Part shown: piece after piece, positions 56,478 through 64,000 of the stretch
How positions within the stretch are numbered: the first letter of the stretch is position 1
How the letters are laid out: each line of letters starts with the position of its first letter
DNA from: Ornithodoros turicata
Taxonomy: Eukaryota; Arthropoda; Arachnida; Ixodida; Argasidae
Direction of reading: 5' to 3'
Assembly (NCBI RefSeq): GCF_037126465.1
Contig: NC_088201.1
Location: forward strand, 124,694,324-124,758,323
Length of the DNA: 64,000 nucleotides
Program-made: the position numbers and the translations under genes
The notes under the pieces: model-generated
What the model was told of the DNA's origin: nothing
The model's input: only the letters and a program-made list of their open reading frames with translations
Databases searched by the model: none

Positions 56478-56720
56478 AATGTCTCGAATCGAACTGCGGA
56501 CCTTTCGTGTCAAAGTCCGACAGTTTACCTCTCGACAAACAGCGCAGAGGGTGCGGGCCGCCTTAAACTCGCGACGTCAACCCTGCACAATGGGGTTTAT
56601 TTCGGAGTCGGATGCGGATGGCGTGATAAGGATAGCGACCGTGGCGCCATCTAGAATCGGGAAAATCGTGAATCGGAGTTCCTCCCCGACTGATATGGCC
56701 TCTTAAGCTGAGCGGGACAT
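56478..56720 (-). repeat. tRNA-like/SINE segment next to gypsy element 2 protease
   Basis: On the minus strand AGAGGTAAACTGTCGGACTT ... GCAGTTCGATTCGAG resembles the anticodon arm and B-box of a tRNA-derived SINE. GATGGCGCCAC and GGGGAGGAACTCCGATTC lie upstream. The first codons at 56720 (VPLSL) still read as the continuation of the gypsy protease region. Confidence 0.4.
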
Positions 56721-56721
56721 A

Positions 56722-57605
56722 CAGGGTGTCCCAGAAAACGTGTCATTGAATTATAATAAAAAAACTACACCACCTAGAGTCATGCGGTCAACGGCATTTG
56801 TTCTTACTAGGTTTTTGCCACCTCCTGACGTGAATGTCGTGTAACGTAAATATAATTATGTAAATTTTTGCGCGCTCAAGTCGGAAATTTCCCAAGTAAG
56901 GGTCACTTTTTTACCCCACCAATGTGAAGAGCGTGTCTAATTTAGTCAAATTAATGTTAACTGACAGGAATATTCAGGAGCTATCCCATCGGAAAAAATA
57001 GCCGAACATCATGCTCTACGCAGGTCGCGCAGAATAGCGCACGATGAATTTTTCAGCGCAATCTTTGTCAGTTCGAGGAAAGGAGGTTGGAAACCCAGCC
57101 CTCCCCGACATCGCAGAAAGAGATAAAACGGGAACGGCTTATCACGTCCGACTTTTGCTGGGATAATGCTTTCCCTCTCCCAATTTTAGGAACTGTTACT
57201 TTTTCTACTATCACTCTGTGGGCTGGCTTCGGAACCTCCTTTCGTCGCACTGAGAGCGATTGCGCTCAAAAAGTCATCGCGCGCTATGGTCCGGTGCTCC
57301 GAAAAGCATGATATTCGGCTATTTTTTCCGATGGGGTAGCTCGTGAATACCACTGTGAATTATCATGAATTTGAGTGAATTCCGCACGCTCTTCATATTG
57401 GTGGGGTAAAAAAGTGACCTTTGCTTGGCAAATTTCCGAGTTCAGTTCGCAAATATTTACATAATTAAACTTACATGACATTAGTACATGACATTAACAT
57501 TAGGTGGTGGCAAAAACCTAATAAGAACAAATGCTGTCGACCACATGATTTTAGGTGACGTAGTTTTTTATTATAATTCAATGACACGTTTTCTGGGACA
57601 CCCTG
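56722..57605. mobile_element. 884-bp palindromic transposon, TA target, CAGGGTGTCCC termini
   Basis: Flanked by TA (56720-56721 and 57606-57607), with CAGGGTGTCCCAGAAAACGT at the left end and its exact complement at the right. Arms of about 340 bases are close inverted copies. It splits the gypsy element 2 coding region right after protease (D-F-E-Y). TA duplication points to Tc1/mariner-type mobilisation. No transposase. Confidence 0.85.
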
Positions 57606-57607
57606 TA

Positions 57608-57957
57608 TTCGAAATCAGATGTGATTGTGGACTTAAACCCGCCTCTCAATTTCATTTTGCCTGCGCTGTTCAACGACAACCCATCCGGGAGATCGTTTGG
57701 TCTGACTACCGTGATATCCGCACCAGAATCCAACCTAGCCTCAATGGCTTTACTTCTAATTGTAAATTCAATTGTCTTTGAGTCCACTTCACTTTTCTTA
57801 GGAATATCCTGCCGCTCTTCCTCGTTTATGCACGATAGTCTGGCTACCAACTTCGTAACTTCATCTTTTGTTTCCTCTGCTCTTTCATACGGCCTCCTTC
57901 GCTTCGGCCGTGGCTTCGGCTCATCACGTGACCTAGTACGTCGCAGTTATAACACCT
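57608..57957 (-). pseudogene. pol: gypsy element 2 zinc knuckle and protease
   Basis: The zinc knuckle reads CYNCDVLGHVMSRS, where the last Cys is Ser. The protease motif ARLDSGADITVVRP has the intact D-S-G-A and is followed by LRGGF. The frame is lost between knuckle and protease and again at the transposon at 57605. Confidence 0.8.
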
Positions 57958-57970
57958 AAGGGGTTTCCTG

Positions 57971-58681
57971 TCACCCTCTGTTAGACGATTTCACCGATGC
58001 GCCTTCACTACTCACTTCGCGTTCTGTGCTGCCCCCCCCCCCCCTCCCCTTTACCGTTCCAGCGCTTTCTCGCTTTGACCCTCTGCGATTTTGGTTGCTT
58101 TCCTCATAATATTCGGCAAGCTCCGCTATTTTTTTAGGCCATAGCCATTCTTTGGCCCCGCCCCCGCCATGCCCTGCCATGGCCAGCCATCGCCCACGGC
58201 GATGAAACTCCTCACTCATTATCCTGAAATAAAATTGTTGTTGTTGTTTGGCCCCATTCTGAATCACATAACATCGAATGTCTTCAGACATTACTTGCTT
58301 CATCCTGTCAGCAACTACCAGAGCTTTCAGATCGCTCAATGTCTCTATTTGTCGGCTATTCACATAGTATCCAAATAGAGTCTCCAGAGTTGTCGCAAAG
58401 TTGTTCCATGATTCTGCATCAGTCTTTTTAGCTGTTATGGAACGCCTCCTATACTCATTTGCAGTGAGTTTTAGCTCTTTTAACACCACCTTCTTAAGAT
58501 GACCGTAAGGCAATATCTCACCGTCCGACTGACTACCTACAAAAGTTCTCACTTTCTCATTTAGAAATGACAGAATGATTGTGCCTTGAACGTCCTCAGG
58601 AATTTTCAATGAGGTCAACAGCGTATCAACGTTTTTAAACCAGGCAGGCACCATGGCCTCCGACTCTGGCATAGGCGCCAA
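57971..58681 (-). pseudogene. gag: gypsy element 2 gag
   Basis: 236-codon ORF. WFKNVDTLLTSLKIPEDVQG, then LKKVVLKELKLTANEYRRR, then a segment with DAESWNNFATTLETLFGYYV match the capsid region of gypsy gag. A Gly-rich low-complexity stretch and a basic tail precede the zinc knuckle. Confidence 0.7.
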
Positions 58682-58765
58682 TGCTGCTGGGAGTTATTTT
58701 GCATACTCCCCCATCTTACTCCGCATCCCTCCAGTACGCACATCACTGACGTCGCCCGCCTGCGG

Positions 58766-58972
58766 TCACGCAAGTTTTAGCTTTTCTGGCTCAATCTGCA
58801 ACTGTAACGCTTGTAATTCCATTTGTTTTTCCTTCATTCTGATTTCCGCGTCTGCCTGCCCACGTTTGGACCCATTTTCATCCAACACGACTTCTACTGG
58901 ACTTGTATCTGATGAGCTCTTTTGATGAGCGAAGTTTGACTTTCGATGTACCAGCTGAATGTCTCTAACCAA
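58766..58972 (-). pseudogene. gag: gypsy element 2 gag, N-terminal coiled coil
   Basis: ORF starting MVRDIQLVHRKSN and ending in a charged coiled coil (EIRMKEKQMELQALQLQIE), typical of the N-terminus of this gag type. A frameshift separates it from the capsid region. Confidence 0.55.
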
Positions 58973-59738
58973 AACCAGTGTGAAACAAAGACGTTGTCTT
59001 GATAGCGAGTTAATACACCAAGCAATTTCTCACTTCGTTGTTGTATGCGTGCGTAATGGAATTAAGCTTAGACAACTCACCCATCATTTTGATTCACAGG
59101 CGAGAAGGTATCTGGAATATGGGGATGCTCGCGAGACAAGCAGTATATGGTATATGTTCTCTCTTTGGAAGGAAATGGCACTGCCTTTCGAAGTGAGCTT
59201 CTGGGACTAGGTGGTCCTGTAGCTTTTGTATATATTTTTTTTCTGATTAAAACGCTGCGTTCGTTCTCGTCATGGCATGTACCAGAAAGAAAAAGGAGCA
59301 ACAGTAATTAAAAGGTGCGGGGATTAAAAAAAATGGCAGGCAGAAAAATGTTGATTTCTACGAAAACTGAGGATAAATGTCTATCTCCTCTACGGATGTT
59401 TGTATATCCACACAACGTGTGCATGTACATAAGTAGGTCCGTGCAATGTCCAGACATCTCCACGTAACATCCTATGAGGACAAACGACGGATATATGTGG
59501 GAAGTCCGAACTGTGGCCACTCGGAGATGTAGGGGACGTCCGTCGGAAAAATGTTTGTCTCACAGGGAGATCCGAATTTCCGTGAATGGATATCCACAGG
59601 AACACCCCAGGAGGTTCTGTTCTGTTTGGGTAAGAGCATATACAAATGAGCGTTGGGCCGGTGTCTTCCTGACGAAGTCCGAACTCAACCTGCCCGGTGC
59701 CGACCTTGGGGCCTCCTTATAAAGGGTGGGCGCTCACA

Positions 59739-59947
59739 GTCGTCTGCCCGGAACCCTTTGTTCCCGTTGGTCGTCTGCTGCAGGTGTTCTTTGCCAAGGA
59801 CACAGTCCTTTTTGGGGATGGGATGCCTCAAGAGATAATCCGCCGTCTAGACAGCCCTTTATCTGTCTGCTGTCGTAGAGTACTGGCATCCCGTATCTCC
59901 CTATCTTTTGTCCGCTTCACTAACTTAATACACTTCAAAGTCTAACA
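59739..59947 (-). repeat. 5' LTR of gypsy element 2 (U3 part)
   Basis: Starts TGTTAGACTTTGAAG and matches 47877-47660. Beyond 59739 it continues, in transcript direction, to a TATA-like CCTTTATAAGG at about 59716-59726. The downstream end of the LTR and the primer site could not be fixed between 59700 and 58980. Confidence 0.65.
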
Positions 59948-60599
59948 CCTCCATACCCCTTTAACGACGCCACATGAGCCCGATAGCTTCCTCAACGTCT
60001 TGGGAGCATTCATGCTCATATTGTCTTCCTTTGATGTGTCGTATCGTGGAATAGAAAGGAAGGGCACGACACTCGAGGAGAAAGCATGGAAGCTACTGAA
60101 GAACATGGGGGTCCCGTATGTGGGACTCATACTTACGAATTATATTACGGGAAGGTTACACTGGAATGTAGGCAAACTCCTTTGTTTGTCTGTTTGTTCT
60201 CTGGTAGCTCTTAAGTTGTTAGCTACGTACTTTGTCAAGCAAGCGGACCCTTATGGTTTTCCAGAATGTTGACTATCATCAGAACAACCGCATACTATTT
60301 AACCACAAATGCAGAAACGATGAGTTTTCACAAAAGAAGAAACGCTTCGACATACCTGCAGAGTACGGGCACAATGTCAAGAAACATATGGTTGTCTTCG
60401 CGGAAATTACGACCTTCGTTTGCGCTGTAGAAAACGCTGCACGATTACTTCACACCATTTAAACAGGTCGTAGTGATCGAACATGTGGATTTATATCTCA
60501 GTACAATTTTAAGAGGCCAAGCGGGAGTTACGCGTACGCCGATCAACGAACGGCGAAGCCGTTGGTTGGATTGGTGTGCCATGGCAGAAGCCTTGCGAC
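59948..60599. other. No gene recognised
   Basis: A 90-codon plus ORF (60000-60272) is unrecognised. Confidence 0.3.
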
Positions 60600-60735
60600 A
60601 CGCGGGAGAACGGTAACGCTGCGCCATCTCTTAGGAGAGAGCAGAGACTTGTAAACGCCTGCCCTCCGCGTCCTCCTATTGGCCCACATCCAGGAGGCGG
60701 GGCCTCCCTCTCTCTTGGTCAGCAAACGCAAAGAC
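60600..60735 (-). repeat. 160-bp dispersed repeat, copy 3 (diverged)
   Basis: GGTAACGCTGCGCCATCTC, CCTCCTATTGGCCCACATCC and GGTCAGCAAACGCAAAG align with copy 2. Confidence 0.55.
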
Positions 60736-60892
60736 AGTCAGCAGCTTTGTCGGCTTGACGAGTTTGACGGCTGAAATTCACCACGACTGGCCAAGTCCAG
60801 CGGAAGTTATGGACCGTGACTTCACTCCAATCGAGCTAAAAACAGCTTTGAAACTTGTGAACGTGAGCTGACCGGGACCCGATAAACGACAA

Positions 60893-61860
60893 CAACAACT
60901 TTATTTGCGGCCTTGGAGAGTGGGGAGTTTCATCGCCACAGGCGATACTCTACCCCATTGCTGGATGGAATGGGGGGAAAAAATAACGAGCCCCTTCACA
61001 ATAACGATCGAAGTCCGATGGTGTCCAGAAATGTCAGAAGAGATTTGAGCGCAGAGCGTTGCTGGGCTGGATTGGGCCAGGGACCAAGCAATTTCGATAG
61101 GGAGAAAGGGCGAGAGTCCAGCTGACGAAGAGACTCGGAGAATGTGGTTCGGGAAGGTTCGTAGTGAGGGCAATGAAGAAGAATATGATCCAGATCCTCA
61201 AGAGCACCACAGTGGCAGCAGGTGGGAGAGTCAACTTGTCTCAAGCGGTAACGCCACTGAGCTGTAAAGACCACATCAAGGCGCATTCGGTGGATTAATG
61301 CAGCATCTTGACGAGAGGTGTTTCGTGGCATGCGGAAAGCGAGCGTGGGATCAACTCTGTTCAGCATAGAGGGGGGAAGAATGTCGGTTGTCCGTTGGCG
61401 GGAAGCCAGGGGCAGCAGCTATGCGTCGCAGAATTGAACGGCGGTCTCCTCTCAGCAGAACAATACGGGTCCGTTCCCGATACGAGAGTGCTGCTTCTGC
61501 GGCGCGGTCGGCCTGCTCGTTCCCCACGACACCACAATGGGCTGGAACCCACTGGAGAACTAGCCTGTGGCCTGCGGCGTAGATAGTGTGGTAAGCCATT
61601 AACACGTCTGTGACTAGGGGTGCGGATGGGCCTCGTATGCCGGAATTTTCAATTGCTTGAAGTGCAGATTTGGAGTCTGTAAAGACTGCCCATTCCCGGG
61701 GTGTAAAATCAGCGATGTGTTGTAGAAAGAAAAGGATGGCATAATAACCCGATAAAATGACCTATGCCGCACTGCGAAACCTTGACGGGCGGTCATTCCA
61801 AGCTCTCTTTCATGTGTAATGAGTCTTGGCAACAGGGATCTCCGCCACCCAGCCAACACA
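60893..61860 (-). pseudogene. LINE 3' part: RNase H and Cys-His knuckle
   Basis: Minus strand. The RNase H part includes FTDSKSALQAIENSGIRG and LQWVPAHCGVVGNEQADRAA. The C-terminal part includes IHRMRLDVVF and CCHCGALEDLDHILLHC, and ends GLRSLL. The 3' UTR finishes in (GTT)n at about 60899-60893. Two frameshifts lie near 61370 and 61605. The reverse transcriptase is absent. Related to 8455-9837. Confidence 0.8.
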
Positions 61861-61865
61861 ACTTT

Positions 61866-62923
61866 GTAAAATTAACGTAGAAAATGCGTTTACAATCCAT
61901 AGAGTTAAGGTTTAATCGATGATGGCTGCGAACGTCGATTTGATGTCGGAAATGTCGCCCCGAAGACAGGTTAAACTAACACTGATCGGTTAACTGATAT
62001 TCAACGTAATTTACGCGCTGGTTAGACATACATATAACGTACCGTAACGTCAGCCAGAGATGAAAATTTACAGCAACAAAGTAACGTTACTTTTACAATT
62101 TACGTTGTGGTTTGCTGCCACCTGACTAGAGAAATTTACGTTGTCTTCCTGCTACCTGGATCGTTGAATTTACGTTATTTTGTTTCAGCCTGATTCATTA
62201 AATTTACTTTGTTTTGCTGCTACTTGAACTGTGAAATCTGAGTTGTGTTTTTGCTACTCGAATTGCGCTTTGGTATCCCGCTCGTGTATAGAGGTACTGT
62301 CATCAAGCAGTAGCCTCTATTTGCGAACAGGATGGAGCATATACAAAATGCAAACAGTTGGGGGCATGAGACCAAGTGTAGTAAGTCGCACAGCATTTGT
62401 GTAACGGTGACTTTTCTCTGACTCGTCTTTGAAGTCAACTCTTGCATTTGCGAGAGTCGAGTGGGCTCCACAACATTCCTGACATCCCTCTCTGTCAAAT
62501 ATTGTGCTTCTAATGCAGGCCTGCGTCTCTAATGTGATTACCTGCTAAATGGAATTGTAAAACCAGTACGTTTCCTCTGTTGGTAAGAGTGTTACACAGT
62601 GTTACCTTTCTCGAAAGTCAATAAACAACGTTTAGGAAACGTAGATCCGTAATGTTCCTACAACGTTGCTCTGCCATGTTGCATGAACATTGACGAACGT
62701 CCAGTCAGTTTCTTGACGGAAAATTACACTCGTCGACATTACTGCAAGTTGCATCTACGTATGTAAGGCTCGCGTGAAATACGTTAGTATACAAAAGCTG
62801 GTCAATATTAATTTAACCTGTTTTCGGGGCGACATTTCTGACATTATTTCGGCGTTCTCAACTATCATTATTTAAACGATAACTTTGTCGGTTGCAAACG
62901 CATTTTTTACGTTAAGTTTACGA
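61866..62923. mobile_element. 1.06-kb transposon with ~110-bp inverted termini
   Basis: The left terminus (GTAAAATTAACGTAGAAAAT ... GAAATGTCGCCCCGAAGACA) is matched inverted at the right end (GTAAACTTAACGTAAAAAAT on the minus strand). The interior at 62095-62240 has tandem units around AATTTACGTTGT and TGCTGCTACCTG. No ORF. Confidence 0.7.
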
Positions 62924-63110
62924 TGTTATGTCTACTGGCGCTTTTCTGGTAATCTTGACAAAATTGGCCTCAATGTATGACGACGATTGTTGACCAATGC
63001 GTAATGTAACACGAGCAATGCTGTGAGAGGCACGTTCTCTGCTTCTGACTTCGAAAAGTTACAAAACGATATTGAACAAGACTCACGTTGGAACAGCATA
63101 CACCAATATA

Positions 63111-63985
63111 CAGGGTGTCCCAGCTAAATGCGAACATATTTTTGAAAAGTATATATATCACTTTTTTCGAGATGAAATCAATTGCAATATAGCATATACT
63201 GAAGGGCACACCTTAAGAGGGCATTAGCAAACTCCTAAGGCAATGTCTTAATTAACTTTCAATAATTAAATTTTTAATAATAAAATTTACGAAGTTGTCC
63301 CAATCAGAACATCTGGTCCCTTGGGTCACCTGATACCGGAGCTGTTTTCAGAACAAAAATCCGTTCGATGGATAATCCGCAAAAAATTCGTGAAGGAACA
63401 CCTTTTTTTCTCTATTTTGTTCATTGCGCACCTCTAGAGACGCGTCTTTCCTTCACCCCTCAATGTGAGATGGTGAAGGAGCACAGTGCCGCCTCATGAG
63501 TCGAAGATGAGCTTTACCTTGCGGAACAAAACACAAACGAATGTATCCGGTGAAGGTCTGGAAGGTGACTCTATCGGAACTGCCTTTATCTCGGGTTGCA
63601 TTTTTTGTTTTCTTTTAATCTTTTTCCAGGACGCGAGCGGCGATAGTGTGCTCTTTCCCCCTCTCACCTTGGGGGTGAAGAAAAGACGCGTCTCTATAGA
63701 GAGGCGCAATGAACAAAAAAAAAAAAAAAGGTGTTCCTTCACGAATTTTTTGCGGATGATCAATCGAACGAATTTTTGTTCTGAAAACGGCTTCGGTATC
63801 ATGTGACCCAAGGGACCAGATGTTCTCATTGGGACAACTTCGTAGCTTTTATAATTAAAAAGTTAGTTAACACATTGCCTTAGGAGTTTGCTAATGCGCT
63901 CCTAAGGTGTGCCCTTCAGTATATGCTATATTGCAATTGGTTTCATCTCGGAAAAAATGATATATCTACATATTTTTGTGGTATC
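63111..63985. mobile_element. Palindromic transposon, CAGGGTGTCCC type, copy 2
   Basis: TA precedes CAGGGTGTCCCAGCTAAATG at 63111. The left arm (63111 to about 63490) and right arm (about 63640-63980) are inverted copies sharing AGGGCACACCTTAAGAGGGC, CTTGGGTCACCTGATACCGG and GTGAAGGAACACC. The right terminus is diverged or lies beyond the window. Related by terminus to 56722-57605. Confidence 0.7.
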
Positions 63986-64000
63986 GGAGTGTCATCGGTA

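Larger units (their letters stand above)
47660..59947 (-). mobile_element. Gypsy-type LTR retrotransposon 2 with integrase upstream of RT
   Basis: Minus strand. 5' LTR piece 59947-59739, gag 58972-57971, zinc knuckle 57957-57917, protease 57850-57608, then interruptions. Integrase 50980-49697, reverse transcriptase 49291-48379, RNase H 48327-48079, polypurine tract GGCGGGGAGG (47887-47878) and 3' LTR piece 47877-47660. The LTR pieces are about 93% identical over 210 bases. All coding parts are on one strand, in one order and without overlap in domain content, so I read them as one element of 6-7 kb expanded by about 5.7 kb of insertions (51060-56720). All enzymes are damaged. Confidence 0.75.

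Noticed and set aside
56478..56706. Functional tRNA gene
   Set aside because: Only the B-box side and a partial anticodon arm are present; the acceptor stem does not form.

Overview
This is eukaryotic genomic DNA, almost certainly from an arachnid and most likely a tick. It has GT-AG introns, no operons, and almost every base lies in transposable elements or repeats. The host gene that decides the assignment is a secreted reprolysin (M12B) metalloprotease homologue. Its C-terminal region is short and Cys-rich with no disintegrin domain, the layout seen in tick salivary metalloproteases. The genus cannot be told from the sequence.

Host genes. The reprolysin gene lies on the minus strand. Eight exons can be placed between 43667 and 8, with consistent phases on both sides of one 31-kb TE-filled interval; the 5' end (signal peptide and propeptide) was not found. 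The zinc-binding motif, normally HExxHxxGxxHD, reads RLIANMLGAPWD, so every metal ligand and the catalytic Glu are replaced while the rest of the fold is kept. This looks like a pseudo-protease. Inside its large intron, on the plus strand, is a small zinc-finger-like gene (15758-16901) whose conserved C-terminal domain spans two well-defined exons.

Mobile DNA by region. (i) 0.5-5 kb: two inverted copies of a TTAA-flanked non-autonomous transposon. (ii) 8.4-9.8 kb: a LINE 3' fragment (RNase H, Cys-His knuckle) split by an insertion. (iii) 13.7-21.6, 28.7-29.0 and 33.7-36.2 kb: a complex low-copy repeat. It has arrays of CTAAGCC/ATTGG units followed by a second array of longer units, present in opposite orientations around a 12-kb core. 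(iv) 21.6-28.7 kb: a Ty3/gypsy element (LTR-gag-PR-RT-RH-IN-LTR, 5-bp target duplication), itself split by a 2.16-kb palindrome with a 4-bp target duplication and a second, smaller insertion. (v) 29.9-31.1 kb: a Penelope-like element with reverse transcriptase and GIY-YIG endonuclease. (vi) 31.3-33.7 kb: a 2.4-kb inverted repeat of unknown origin carrying ORFs on both strands. (vii) 36.7-39.4 kb: a fold-back element built of ~106-bp tandem units, with a tRNA-type SINE inside. (viii) 40.7-41.8 kb: a hAT deletion derivative with an 8-bp target duplication. (ix) 47.4-59.9 kb: a degenerate LTR retrotransposon on the minus strand, with similar LTR pieces at both ends. Its integrase lies upstream of its reverse transcriptase: a Ty3/gypsy-type polymerase in Ty1/copia-like order. 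(x) 60.9-64 kb: another LINE 3' end, then two more palindromic DNA transposons.

The points most worth following are the zinc-less reprolysin homologue, the gypsy-type element with inverted pol order, the ORF-bearing palindrome at 31.3-33.7 kb, and the very high density of long perfect or near-perfect inverted repeats inside and beside one host gene.
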